Of a stretch of DNA of 64,000 nt, positions 1 through 8,516 are shown piece after piece. Within the stretch, counting starts at the first letter, position 1; the number at the start of each line of letters is the position of its first letter. The position numbers and the translations under genes were made by a program. The stretch comes from Salinicola endophyticus (lineage in GTDB: Bacteria > Pseudomonadota > Gammaproteobacteria > Pseudomonadales > Halomonadaceae). Below the pieces are notes generated by a model, which worked only from the letters and a program-made list of their open reading frames with translations, searched no databases and was not told where the DNA came from. The stretch spans positions 85,733-149,732 of the forward strand of contig NZ_PZJO01000004.1 of assembly GCF_003206575.1 (NCBI RefSeq), read 5' to 3'.

Positions 1-698
1 CCGCTGAGCAGGAGCAGGCACAGCAGCAGCTTGCCGATGAAGGTCGCACTCGGACGACGGGGCAACTGGAAATCGAGCCCACCGAGCCAGGCCGAGATGG
101 CGACGTAGCGCCAGCTCAGTACGGCCAGGAACAGCGGTGCGAGAACGATGACGCCCGCCATGTCGCCGATCCACCAGGGAAGCCAGATCGAATCCAGTTC
201 GGTCCAGTCCAGCAGGCCTGTCATCTCCAGCGAGAGGATGCCGGTGAGGGTGGCGGCCAGCGCCGAGAGACAGGCGGTCACGAGAAACAGCGGCACCAGG
301 GTTGGGGTGGTGATCTCGGCCTGCCGATGGAGCGCGCTTCTGAGTGCCCAGGCGCCGAGGCCATAGGCGCTGCAGTGAGCGAGACCGAAGGCCAGGCCTG
401 CCGTCAGCAGCTCTTGCGTGCTCTGGTGCATGACGTAGAGCTGGTCGACCCAGAAGGTGGCCAGCAGACAACTGACGAGCAGGCTGGGTAGCGCACGCCA
501 GCCAAGTACGATCAAGGCGGCGAAGCTCAGGCCGGCCGGCGGAAACCAGAGGCTGGCATGCGGGGCATACTCCATCAGCGCCGAGAGCCGCCACAGGGCA
601 AGCCACGCCAGCACCAGCAGGAGGTGGCGGAGCCCCTGGCGGACGATGCGGGAAACGAGTCGCCAGCATCTTGGCGTTGCGTTCGACAGTAACCGCAT
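1..698 (-). CDS. MASE1-domain membrane sensor protein (partial, C-terminus off window)
   Basis: The reading frame starts at ATG 698 and runs off the left edge, giving 232 visible residues. They are almost entirely membrane helices: an Arg-rich N-terminus, then segments around SLWFPPAGLSFAALIVLGW, LLVSCLLATFWVDQLYV, and a later WLPWWIGDMAGVIVLAPLFL. The WFPPAGL and WWIGDMAGVIVLAPL blocks are typical of the MASE1 sensory domain, which sits at the N-terminus of diguanylate cyclases, phosphodiesterases and histidine kinases. The output domain lies outside the window, so the signalling type cannot be stated. A purine-rich ribosome site (aaggtaaggtg) precedes the start, and a good promoter lies about 50 nt upstream. 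Confidence 0.8.
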   Translation of the reverse strand, partial: MRLLSNATPRCWRLVSRIVRQGLRHLLLVLAWLALWRLSALMEYAPHASLWFPPAGLSFAALIVLGWRALPSLLVSCLLATFWVDQLYVMHQSTQELLTAGLAFGLAHCSAYGLGAWALRSALHRQAEITTPTLVPLFLVTACLSALAATLTGILSLEMTGLLDWTELDSIWLPWWIGDMAGVIVLAPLFLAVLSWRYVAISAWLGGLDFQLPRRPSATFIGKLLLCLLLLS

Positions 699-748
699 GC
701 GTCACCTTACCTTGGCGCTCTGCCGATTCGTGGCGGCTGGACCGTTAC

Positions 749-777
749 ACTATATCCATTGTGTTAATGAAAGTTAA
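749..777 (-). promoter_or_regulatory. sigma-70-like promoter for the MASE1 gene
   Basis: Read on the minus strand there is TTAACT (772-777), a 17-bp spacer and TATAGT (749-754). The spacing is ideal, the -10 box matches TATAAT at 5 of 6 positions, and the start codon at 698 lies about 50 nt downstream. The surrounding DNA is noticeably more AT-rich than the coding regions. Inferred from consensus only. Confidence 0.45.
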
Positions 778-971
778 ATAAGGTAAGGCCATAAGGCCGA
801 TAGTCAGGGCGCTCAAGGGTTCTGTCACGATCTCCCCAGAGCGCTGGCGACGTCGCTCGGTTACGCGTAGGGTGGAGTCGAGCACCGGCGCAAAGCCACA
901 GAGACCGGTGACAATAACGCCAACAATGACCCTACGCAGGGCCACGTCCTATCCCCGAGAGGAGATTCGCC

Positions 972-2168
972 GTGCCTGATGCATCTTTCGACCCGCACGC
1001 GCTGACACCTGCGCAAGAGGTCTCGCCAGAGGTCGCGTCACCCACGCCCACCGGCCGTCGCGGCGTACCGTCGCCAGACAGGGGGGCGATGTGCTCTCCG
1101 GCAGCGAGTGTGCTCGATGTCGGACACACCGCGCCGTTCGCGCTGGCAGCACCCGATGACCGCATCAGCGTCTATGCGTCCTGGGCCGAGATTCCTTGGC
1201 ATGGCGCGCGGGCGCCGTGCTCGCCGCGCTTCGACACCTCGGCGCCGGGATACCTGCAGCGGCGCGAATCTGTCTCCGGTGCGCTACTCTGGCAGCTCGA
1301 TGTTCCCGACTGGGCGCGTGCGCGTATCATCACCACGCCGGCCGTGGGCGTGGCTGCTTATACCGACCGACCTCTCCCAGCGTCTTCTTCCCACTGCGGG
1401 GAGATGACGCCTGCCAGTGGTCTGCTCGCCTTCGATCTGCATAGCGGTGCGCCGCTGTGGCATCAGCGCTATGCCGGCGGTGGTCTGCCGTTTCCGCTGC
1501 TGCACGCCGGCGAGGTCTATGTCGGTGGCGGCGATCGCGCCATCCACGCCCTGTCGCTGCACGATGGCCACCAGACCGGATGCATCGGCATGGGGGCGCC
1601 GGTGGATCTGGCCACGGCGCTGCTCGACGATCAAGGGCGGCTGTTCCTGGGTGACACCGAACCGGCCCGGCTCTTGCGTATCGACCCCCTGACGCGCGCG
1701 GTGCTGTGGATGGCCGAGCTGCCCGAGGCCGTCGCCGCCAGCCCTGGGGCGCCTCCGGCGGTGGAGGCGGAGCGCGTGGCGATGACCCTGGCGGTGCGCG
1801 ATATCGGTGCGACGCGGGTCACGCTGTGCCTGTTCGGCTTCGATGCGGCGAGCGGCGAGCGCGTCTGGGAGGTGACGCTGGGCGAGCATGACGCGACCCA
1901 TCCTCCCGCGCTGGCGGCGCCGCTGGCGGACAGCGAACGCTTCTACGTCATCAGCGCGCGTGGCGAGCTGGTAGTGATCGATGCGCTGGAGGGCCGCGAA
2001 CGCCAGCGCCTGGCGCTGGGTGACCCTGCACTGGCGGCAGCCAGCCTCGAGCGTATCGGCGATCACCTGGTGATCACGGCGCCGGGCGGTAACGTTCAGG
2101 TGGTGCCGCTGGCACTGCTCGCGCGAGGGCCTTGGATGAGTCGGACTCAATGGCGTAGCCAGCCATAG
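972..2168 (+). CDS. PQQ-like beta-propeller repeat protein
   Basis: 398 residues from a GTG start preceded by a strong gagaggag site (956-963). From about residue 95 on there are repeated propeller-blade motifs of the type GALLWQLDV, GAPLWHQRYAGG, VYVGGGDRAIHALSLHDG, GRLFLGDTEPARLLRIDPLTRAVLWM, FDAASGERVWEV and RGELVVIDALEGRERQRL. These resemble the tryptophan-docking blades of PQQ enzymes and BamB. No quinoprotein catalytic residues or cytochrome motif are visible. The first 60 residues are Pro/Ala-rich and show no convincing signal peptide or lipobox, which is unusual for this fold. Its last 22 bases overlap the convergent crcB gene. The biological role is unknown. Confidence 0.7.
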   Translation: MPDASFDPHALTPAQEVSPEVASPTPTGRRGVPSPDRGAMCSPAASVLDVGHTAPFALAAPDDRISVYASWAEIPWHGARAPCSPRFDTSAPGYLQRRESVSGALLWQLDVPDWARARIITTPAVGVAAYTDRPLPASSSHCGEMTPASGLLAFDLHSGAPLWHQRYAGGGLPFPLLHAGEVYVGGGDRAIHALSLHDGHQTGCIGMGAPVDLATALLDDQGRLFLGDTEPARLLRIDPLTRAVLWMAELPEAVAASPGAPPAVEAERVAMTLAVRDIGATRVTLCLFGFDAASGERVWEVTLGEHDATHPPALAAPLADSERFYVISARGELVVIDALEGRERQRLALGDPALAAASLERIGDHLVITAPGGNVQVVPLALLARGPWMSRTQWRSQP

Positions 2169-2524
2169 CAGGCGATGCCCAGCAGGGTCATCGCGAAGGA
2201 GCCGAGCACGTGCACCAGGGTGCCGGTGATGGCCCACAGCCAGCGTCCGCCTTGAATGGCGGTGACCATCTCGGCGGAGAAGGTAGAGAAGGTGGTCAGT
2301 GCGCCGAGCAGGCCTGTGACTGCAAACAGTTTCCACTCGACGCTGAGCGACGAGTCCTGGAAGAAGCTCAGGGCCATGCCGATCAGCCACGCCCCCAGCA
2401 GGTTGGCGATCAGCGTGCCCGGGGGAATGTGCAGGAAGTAGCCATTGTAGTGCGCGCCCAGCCACCAGCGCAGATTGGCGCCAATGGCGGCGCCCAGACT
2501 GATGGCGGCGATCGAAATCCACAT
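2147..2524 (-). CDS. crcB: fluoride ion channel CrcB/FluC
   Basis: 125 residues with four membrane helices, the usual size of a FluC monomer, which works as an inverted dimer in the inner membrane to let fluoride escape. Family signatures are GTLIANLLGAWLIG (about residues 37-50) and TGLLGALTTFSTFSAE (about 70-85), the latter containing the phenylalanines that line the fluoride path. The gene lies downstream of a fluoride riboswitch on the same strand, which independently supports the function. The stop codon lies inside the 3' end of the convergent beta-propeller gene. Confidence 0.95.
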   Translation of the reverse strand: MWISIAAISLGAAIGANLRWWLGAHYNGYFLHIPPGTLIANLLGAWLIGMALSFFQDSSLSVEWKLFAVTGLLGALTTFSTFSAEMVTAIQGGRWLWAITGTLVHVLGSFAMTLLGIACYGWLRH

Positions 2525-2617
2525 GTGTTGCGCTCCTCGTCGATCTCGGCAGACGAAAAGTATCCTGCGGGCGGTAGGCGCGGGAGCGTGAAGCCTGCGC
2601 AGGACACACCTCGGGTG

Positions 2618-2700
2618 CGTTGGCAGGCATCATCAGCGGACTGCGGTTCGCGGCCGGGGCGGCGGATCCCATGCCGCGGGAGGAATGCCATCTCCCGGGG
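2618..2700 (-). ncRNA. fluoride riboswitch (crcB motif)
   Basis: The minus strand contains ggagatggcattcctcc (about 2681-2697), then a variable GC-rich arm, then ctgatgatgcctgcca (about 2621-2636). These two blocks are the conserved halves of the crcB RNA, including the ATGGCAT/GATGCC pseudoknot segments. The aptamer ends about 95 nt before the crcB start codon, leaving room for an expression platform. It begins only about 35 bp after the end of the upstream enzyme gene, so the promoter must lie in or very near that gene's 3' end. Fluoride binding normally turns the downstream channel gene on. Confidence 0.93.
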
Positions 2701-2733
2701 GCTACTCTAGCCAGCCGTGACAGCCGCGGCAAG

Positions 2734-4548
2734 TCACGGCTGGACCAGCCACAGGCTACGGTAGGGTCGCAGGATCTCGCGCTCTTCGGGGTGCGGATTC
2801 CAGCGTTTGCCATCCTTCAGCACGTCGTACCACTCGCCGCTCGCCAGCGCCTCGATCTCCAGCGGCTGACGCTTGTCGCTGATGTTGTAGATCGCCAGCA
2901 GCCGGCGGCCGCTGGCAAGCGGGCCGCGCTCGATGGCAAACAGTCCTGGCCCGGTGTCGAGCACGCGCTGCGGCGCCTCGGGGTGGAAGCAGGGCTCGCT
3001 GGCGCGGATATTGAGCCGGCGCTTGAGCGAGGTGAAGGCTTCGCGGGTGGGCGTGCTGCGGCTGTCGATCAGCTCGTCGAGCTCCTCCTTGACCCAGTGA
3101 TGGCGGTTGATCGAGCGCAGCCGACCGCTGCGCTCGACGCCCTCGTGATCATTGAGCGTCGCGGTCAGCGAGTGCAGATAGACCCCTGGGATGCCCTGCA
3201 GCGCGAGCATCAGGTTCTGGCTGCACAGAAAGCGCTCGACCTGCCACGCATCGGGACCGCGGCGGGTGCCCTTCATGGCGTCGAAGTAAGTGATGTTGAT
3301 CTCGTAGGGCGAGTCGCTGCCATCGGCGTTGGTCTTCATGCTGACGTAGCCGCCGAAGCGGTGCATCAGTTCGAGCAGAAGCGAGACCTCATGGGGCGGC
3401 AGCAGCCCCTCCAGCGCGCGCACCCCGATGCCGTCGTGGCTGGCGGTGAAGTTGAAGTAGGTGCAGCCGGCGGGCAGCGGCGGCAGCGAGCGTGCCCAGT
3501 CCGCCAGCGCGCTGGCATCGCCGCTGGTCAGGGTATGCAGCAGCAGCGGCGGCAGCGTGAACTGATAGATCATGTGGGCTTCGTCGGGCGTCGCCGTGTC
3601 GCTGGCGGGAGCGTCGTCGCTCTCGGCGGCCGATGCGTCAGCCGGCATGCTCTCCAGGCCGAAGTAGCTCATGTTCTCGGCGTGGGGCACGTTGGTTTCG
3701 GTGATCAGCAGCGTGCCCGGTGCCACGTAATCGAGGATCGCCCGCAGCAGGCGGACGATGGCGTGGGTCTGCGGCAGATGGATACAGCGGGTGCCGACCT
3801 CTTTCCACAGATAGGCGATGGCATCGAGACGGATGATCCGCGCTCCCTGCTGGACATAGAACAGCAGGATGCCGACGAACTCGAGCAGTACGTCCGGGTT
3901 GGCGAAGTTGAGGTCGATCTGGTCCTCGGAGAAGGTCGCCCACAGGTGGCGCGTGCCGCGTCGGGTCGAGACCGGCACCAGCAGCGGCGAACTGCGCGGG
4001 CGAGTGACCTGGGAGAGATCGGTCTGCGGGTCCATCTCGATGAAGTAGTCGCGCCCGGGCTGGGTACCCGCCAGATAGTCGGTGAACCACAGCGAGTCGC
4101 GTGAGACATGGTTGATCACCAGATCCACCATCAGATCGCTGCGTGAGGACAGGCGTCGGATGTCCTGCCACTCGCCCAGTTTGGGGTCGACCTCGCGGTA
4201 GTGGATCACCGCGAACCCATCATCGCTGCTCCAGGGGAAGAAAGGCAGGATGTGCAGGCCGCTGAAAACGCCGTTGAGACGGGTGGCGAGAAAGTCGTCG
4301 AGCACTTCCAGCGGCGGACGCTCACCGTCGATCAGGCTGTCACCGTAAGTGATCAGGATCTGGTCGCGTTCGCTCCAGGTTGGACGCGGCTGGTGGTCGA
4401 GTGCACCGTCGTGGTGCGCCAGCAGGGTGGTCAGGCGCCGCAGGACCTCGTCCCGACGCGGTCCGTAGACCTCCTCGAGCCTGGCGCCGGCGCGGGCGAG
4501 AAAGGCGTCTTCGGACAGGGCAGGGTAGTTGGCGGCGCGACTGGGCAT
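2734..4548 (-). CDS. GH13 sucrose-phosphorylase-like glucoside phosphorylase (glucosylglycerol/glucosylglycerate type)
   Basis: 604 residues, a GH13 alpha-amylase fold of the sucrose phosphorylase subfamily. Visible catalytic residues are D242 (nucleophile, in RIIRLDAIAYLWKEVGT), E284 (acid/base, in LLITETNVPHAEN) and D372 (transition-state Asp, in NFTASHDGIGVR). Classical sucrose phosphorylases are near 480-500 residues. This longer version with LPQTHAIVRLLR resembles the halophile and enterobacterial branch that acts on glucosylglycerol or glucosylglycerate, compatible solutes. That substrate is inferred from family and organism type, not from an active-site proof. Residues 300-322 form an acidic Ser/Asp/Ala insert before DEAHMIYQF that I do not expect in relatives. 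The start at 4548 follows a caggaa site. It is divergent from nrdR and carries no visible partner gene. Confidence 0.75.
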   Translation of the reverse strand: MPSRAANYPALSEDAFLARAGARLEEVYGPRRDEVLRRLTTLLAHHDGALDHQPRPTWSERDQILITYGDSLIDGERPPLEVLDDFLATRLNGVFSGLHILPFFPWSSDDGFAVIHYREVDPKLGEWQDIRRLSSRSDLMVDLVINHVSRDSLWFTDYLAGTQPGRDYFIEMDPQTDLSQVTRPRSSPLLVPVSTRRGTRHLWATFSEDQIDLNFANPDVLLEFVGILLFYVQQGARIIRLDAIAYLWKEVGTRCIHLPQTHAIVRLLRAILDYVAPGTLLITETNVPHAENMSYFGLESMPADASAAESDDAPASDTATPDEAHMIYQFTLPPLLLHTLTSGDASALADWARSLPPLPAGCTYFNFTASHDGIGVRALEGLLPPHEVSLLLELMHRFGGYVSMKTNADGSDSPYEINITYFDAMKGTRRGPDAWQVERFLCSQNLMLALQGIPGVYLHSLTATLNDHEGVERSGRLRSINRHHWVKEELDELIDSRSTPTREAFTSLKRRLNIRASEPCFHPEAPQRVLDTGPGLFAIERGPLASGRRLLAIYNISDKRQPLEIEALASGEWYDVLKDGKRWNPHPEEREILRPYRSLWLVQP

Positions 4549-4798
4549 GGGCGGTTCCTGACGTGACGGCGAAACGGGTCCTTGACGTTATCCTTGCAGA
4601 ACTCGGGCCAACAGGGAAAGAAACATGAAAATCACCGTGTTTCCGGTATCTTGTGCAAACCGTTACACTGCGCGGATAAGCCGATGACGGATGCCAGCCG
4701 CGCCCGGCACGTCTGCCATCACCGATGGATAGTCTACAGTCGATAGTCAAAGTCGCGGACAGGCCCCGGCGCTGTCCGCGCCGACGAGTGAACCACCG

Positions 4799-5278
4799 AT
4801 GCATTGTCCTTTTTGCGGTACCCACGATACCAAGGTGACCGACTCGCGCCTGGTCGCCGAGGGGGATCAGGTGCGTCGGCGTCGCCAGTGTGCCGCCTGC
4901 GGTGAGCGCTTCACCACCTACGAGACCGCTGAGCTGGTGATGCCCCGTGTGATCAAGGCGGACGGCTCGCGCGAGAGTTTCGACGAGCAGAAGATGCGCG
5001 CCGGCATGTCGCTGGCACTGGAGAAGCGCCCGGTCAGCGTCGAGTCGTTCGAGGCGGCGGTGGAGCGTATCCGCCAGCGTCTGCGCGCGCGCGGTGACCG
5101 TGAGGTGGAAGCGCGGGAGGTCGGCGAGGAGGTGATGGAGATGCTCAAGCGGCTCGATCACGTGGCCTATATCCGTTTCGCCTCGGTCTATCGCCGCTTT
5201 CAGGATCTCGATGAGTTCCGCGCCGAGATCGACCGCCTGGCCCAGGAGCCGAAGTCGCCGAGCGACGCCAAGCGCTGA
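4799..5278 (+). CDS. nrdR: transcriptional repressor NrdR
   Basis: 159 residues, the family's usual length. An N-terminal zinc ribbon uses C3, C6, C31 and C34 (MHCPFCG and CAACGERF), followed by an ATP-cone domain ([20 protein letters not shown] onward) that senses ATP/dATP. NrdR represses ribonucleotide reductase operons. It stands first in the nrdR-ribD-ribBA-ribH-nusB-thiL-pgpA order widespread in gammaproteobacteria, 60 bp ahead of ribD. No NrdR box pair was recognised in the 250-bp divergent region upstream. Confidence 0.96.
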   Translation: MHCPFCGTHDTKVTDSRLVAEGDQVRRRRQCAACGERFTTYETAELVMPRVIKADGSRESFDEQKMRAGMSLALEKRPVSVESFEAAVERIRQRLRARGDREVEAREVGEEVMEMLKRLDHVAYIRFASVYRRFQDLDEFRAEIDRLAQEPKSPSDAKR

Positions 5279-5338
5279 TCGATCCTCCCCGACCACCCTG
5301 GCCGGCAGCGGCTGCCGGCCTCGCTACTTCCGCGAGAA

Positions 5339-6526
5339 ATGCCGATGTCCGATGCCCCCTCTGTCACGCCCTCCGATCTCGAGCCAGCCGATCCCGCCGA
5401 GGCGGCGGATATCGCCTGGATGAGTCGTGCTCTGCGCCTGGCGCGGCGCGGCCACTACACCTGTGACCCCAATCCGCGGGTCGGCTGCGTGATCGTCAAC
5501 GCTGGCAAGAGGGTGGGCGAGGGTTTTCATCGCCGCGCCGGTGAGGCCCACGCCGAGATCAATGCCCTCGCCGAGGCCGGTGAGGCCGCCCGTGGTGCCA
5601 CGGCTTACGTCACCCTGGAACCCTGCTCGCACACCGGGCGCACCGGCCCCTGCAGCCAGGCGCTGATCGCGGCCGGGGTGGCGCGGGTGGTGGCGGCGAT
5701 GGAGGACCCCAACCCGGCGGTCTCCGGGCGCGGCTTCGCCCAGCTGCGCGAGGCCGGCATCGCGGTGGAGGTGGGTCTGCTCGAACCGTCGGCGCAGGCA
5801 CTCAACCCGGGGTTCGTGCGGCGCATGCAGCAGGGGCTGCCGCGGGTCACGCTGAAGATGGCAATGAGCCTGGATGGGCGTACCGCCATGGCCAGCGGCG
5901 AGTCGCAGTGGATCACCGGACCCGCGGCGCGGCGCCAGGTCCAGCGTCTGCGCGCCGGTGCCAGTGCGATTCTCACCGGGGTCGAGTCGATCATTTTCGA
6001 CGATGCCCGGCTCACCTTGCGTGCCGATCAGCTCGAGCTCGACGAGGCTGACGAGATCGTGCGCCGCCAGCCGCTGCGGGTGGTGCTCGACAGCCATCTG
6101 CGCCTGCCGCTGGCGGCGGCTTGCCTGAGCCAGCCGGGGCGCACCCTGGTGCTCACCGTCGCCGGCGCTGAAGACGCCCGGAGTGAACGTCTCGAAGCCG
6201 CCGGGGCGGAAGTGGTGACGCTACCTGCCGACCGCGCCGGGCGGGTCGACGTCGAGGCGGCGCTGCGCCATCTGGCGACCCGGGAAGCGTGCAACGAGGT
6301 GCTGGTGGAAACCGGCGCCACCCTGGCCGGCGCGCTGCTCGATGCCGGCTGGATCGATCGTCTCGAGCTGTTCGTGGCGCCGACGCTGCTGGGCAGTGGC
6401 GCGCGCCCGCTGTTCGCGCTGCCCGGGATCGACAGCATGCAGCAGCAGCGTCGGCTCGAGATCGACGAGATCCGTGCCGTGGGCGACGACTGGTGGATCC
6501 GGGCGCGGCCGCGGGCACGCGACTGA
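5339..6526 (+). CDS. ribD: bifunctional riboflavin deaminase/reductase RibD
   Basis: 395 residues. The N-terminal deaminase domain has the zinc motif H71-A-E73 and C96/C105 (PCSHTGRTGPC). The C-terminal reductase domain begins near residue 170 (VTLKMAMSLDGRTAMASGESQWITG) and contains EVLVETGATLAGALL. It performs the second and third steps of riboflavin synthesis, deaminating the pyrimidine released from GTP and then reducing the ribosyl side chain. A second in-frame ATG two codons in (5345) could also serve, since neither has a strong ribosome site. A run-on of about 30 residues precedes the deaminase domain. Confidence 0.95.
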   Translation: MPMSDAPSVTPSDLEPADPAEAADIAWMSRALRLARRGHYTCDPNPRVGCVIVNAGKRVGEGFHRRAGEAHAEINALAEAGEAARGATAYVTLEPCSHTGRTGPCSQALIAAGVARVVAAMEDPNPAVSGRGFAQLREAGIAVEVGLLEPSAQALNPGFVRRMQQGLPRVTLKMAMSLDGRTAMASGESQWITGPAARRQVQRLRAGASAILTGVESIIFDDARLTLRADQLELDEADEIVRRQPLRVVLDSHLRLPLAAACLSQPGRTLVLTVAGAEDARSERLEAAGAEVVTLPADRAGRVDVEAALRHLATREACNEVLVETGATLAGALLDAGWIDRLELFVAPTLLGSGARPLFALPGIDSMQQQRRLEIDEIRAVGDDWWIRARPRARD

Positions 6527-6658
6527 GCCCTGGCGTCGCCTCTCGGCGACGGCGTTGCGACGCGACGACAGTAGCGTCGGCGCCGCCCGACAGGTAGTCT
6601 GTGCCGTCATCGAACCCAAGCGCGCGGCGCGCACGATCAAGGTGATGGCGATAGAGCT

Positions 6659-7792
6659 ATGACGACAGGGGAATCGGGCCGGCTGGCCAGCATCGAGGCG
6701 CTCGTCGAAGACATTCGGCAGGGCAAGATGGTCATCCTGATGGATGACGAGGATCGCGAGAACGAAGGCGATATCATCATGGCCGCCGAGTGCGTCGAGG
6801 CGAGCCACATCAATTTCATGGCGCGCCACGCGCGTGGCCTGATCTGTCAGCCGATGACCCGGGAGCGCTGTCAGCAGCTCAAGCTGCCGTTGATGGTCGA
6901 CGCCAACGGCTCCGGCTACGGCACCAAGTTCACGCTCTCGATCGAGGCCGCCAGTGGCGTCTCCACCGGTATCTCCGCCGCTGACCGCGCGCTCACCGTG
7001 CGGGCCGCCGCGGCGCGTGATGCGCGTCCCGAGGACCTGGTCCAGCCGGGCCATATCTTTCCGCTGATGGCCGAGCCGGGCGGCGTGCTGCGGCGTGCCG
7101 GCCATACCGAGGCGGCCTGTGACCTGGCGGCAATGGCCGGCTTCGAGCCCACCGGGGTGATCTGCGAGATCATGAACGACGACGGCAGCATGTCGCGGCG
7201 CCCCGAGCTCGAGCGCTTCGCCGCCGAGCATGACATCAAGATCGGCACCATCGCCGATCTGATCCACTACCGCATGCTCAACGAGCGTACGGTGGATGCC
7301 GTCGAACGTCAGAGTGTCACCACCGCCTTTGGCGAGATGGCACTGCACGTCTTCCACGACCGGATTCAGCACACCCACCATCTGGCCCTGGTCAAGGGCG
7401 AGCCCGAGACATCGCGGCCGACCACGGTGCGGGTACATGCCGGCGACACCCTGGGTGACCTGCTGGCGCTGTGCAAGGGCGACGGGCACTGGACCGCCTA
7501 TACCGCGCTGGAAGCGGTCAGCCAGGCCGAGGCCGGGGTCTTCGTGCTGCTCGACGATGCCAGCCCGCGTGGCGATCTCAAGACCCAGCTCGATGTGCTG
7601 CTGGGGCACCGCCCGGCGCCGCGCTCCAGCGCCGCCGATGGCAGCGGCAATTTCCTGTCGATCGGCACCGGCGCGCAGATCCTGCGTCAGCTCGGCGTCG
7701 GCAAGATGCGCCTGCTGAGCTCGCCTTGGCGCTTCTCGGCGCTCTCCGGGTTCGACCTCGAGGTGGTCGAGCTGGTCAGCGGTGACGCCTGA
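6659..7792 (+). CDS. ribBA: 3,4-dihydroxy-2-butanone-4-phosphate synthase RibB with degenerate GTP cyclohydrolase II domain
   Basis: 377 residues. The N-terminal ~205 residues are a complete DHBP synthase: [35 protein letters not shown] and [13 protein letters not shown] are all present. The C-terminal domain keeps the GCH II outline ([43 protein letters not shown]). However, the region that should hold the zinc cysteines reads [20 protein letters not shown], so the usual C-x10-C-x-C cluster is absent. By family knowledge this is the RibB hybrid common in gammaproteobacteria, expected to make only the butanone phosphate. A separate ribA should be encoded elsewhere. The 132-bp gap from ribD holds no FMN riboswitch that I could see. 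Confidence 0.9.
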   Translation: MTTGESGRLASIEALVEDIRQGKMVILMDDEDRENEGDIIMAAECVEASHINFMARHARGLICQPMTRERCQQLKLPLMVDANGSGYGTKFTLSIEAASGVSTGISAADRALTVRAAAARDARPEDLVQPGHIFPLMAEPGGVLRRAGHTEAACDLAAMAGFEPTGVICEIMNDDGSMSRRPELERFAAEHDIKIGTIADLIHYRMLNERTVDAVERQSVTTAFGEMALHVFHDRIQHTHHLALVKGEPETSRPTTVRVHAGDTLGDLLALCKGDGHWTAYTALEAVSQAEAGVFVLLDDASPRGDLKTQLDVLLGHRPAPRSSAADGSGNFLSIGTGAQILRQLGVGKMRLLSSPWRFSALSGFDLEVVELVSGDA

Positions 7793-7918
7793 ATCCATGG
7801 CGTGCATGGCGACACTGGCCGTGCTGCCCCGGCGGATGACGTCCGGGGCGATGCCGCCGCCGCGCATGTCGCCCGCTGGCGTCGAGCCATGCCCGCGTCG
7901 GCCGGGACATGGTAAGAT

Positions 7919-7973
7919 GGCCGGCTTCGCGCGCCGAGCGCCTCGTTCTGGCGCCGGCCACTCACTCTTTTTT
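7919..7973 (+). terminator. possible terminator/attenuator ahead of ribH
   Basis: ggccggc (7919-7925) pairs with gccggcc (7953-7959) around a GC-rich loop, and a run of six T residues follows at 7968-7973. It lies in the 241-bp spacer between ribBA and ribH. The T run begins 8 bases after the stem, so this is a weak intrinsic terminator at best. No FMN aptamer was found beside it. Confidence 0.25.
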
Positions 7974-8033
7974 AGCGTACGCCTGAGGGGATTCCCCGAT
8001 CCGCTCCAGGCGCAGTGACTCCGGAACCCGACA

Positions 8034-8516
8034 ATGCAACCGATCGCGCAACTGGAAGGTCAGTTCACCGATGTCGATGGGCGCTACGCCATCGTCGTCG
8101 GCCGTTTCAATCATCATGTCGTCGACAGTCTCGTCGAAGGGGCGGTCGACAGCCTGATGCGTCACGGCGTGAGTGAAGAGAACATCGAGCTGATCCATGT
8201 GCCCGGCGCGTGGGAACTGCCGCTGGCGGTCAAGCGTGTGCTCACGGTGTCGCGCCCGGATGCGGTGATTGCCCTTGGGGCGGTGATCCGCGGTGGCACG
8301 CCGCACTTCGAATATGTCGCCGGCAACTGCAACTCGTCGCTCTCTGCGCTGCAGCTGGCCCACGACACGCCCATCGCCAACGGCGTCCTGACGGTCAACT
8401 CGATCGATCAGGCGATCGAGCGCGCCGGCACCAAGGCCGGCAACAAGGGCACCGAGGCGGCGATGGCGGCGATGGAGATGGTCTCGCTGCTCAAGCGTCT
8501 GGGAGGTGAGGCATGA
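8034..8516 (+). CDS. ribH: 6,7-dimethyl-8-ribityllumazine synthase RibH
   Basis: 160 residues. Typical landmarks are [20 protein letters not shown] near the N-terminus, [34 protein letters not shown] with the catalytic His in the last block, and [24 protein letters not shown]. It condenses the RibB product with the RibD product to form lumazine, the direct riboflavin precursor. Its stop codon overlaps the nusB start (ATGA), so the two are translationally coupled. Confidence 0.96.
   Translation: MQPIAQLEGQFTDVDGRYAIVVGRFNHHVVDSLVEGAVDSLMRHGVSEENIELIHVPGAWELPLAVKRVLTVSRPDAVIALGAVIRGGTPHFEYVAGNCNSSLSALQLAHDTPIANGVLTVNSIDQAIERAGTKAGNKGTEAAMAAMEMVSLLKRLGGEA

Noticed and set aside
745..945. 66-codon minus-strand frame from a GTG with two hydrophobic stretches
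   Set aside because: No good ribosome site, no family resemblance, and it overlaps the promoter assigned to the MASE1 gene. A real small membrane protein is possible but not supported.
1284..2813. Very long minus-strand frame over the beta-propeller and crcB genes
   Set aside because: It is a shadow frame in GC-rich DNA: translation is Arg/His/Gln-rich, and it crosses a riboswitch and two real genes.
6527..6658. Possible FMN riboswitch in the ribD-ribBA gap
   Set aside because: The conserved AGGG...GGCGGT and AGCCCGCGAGC blocks of the FMN aptamer are absent.
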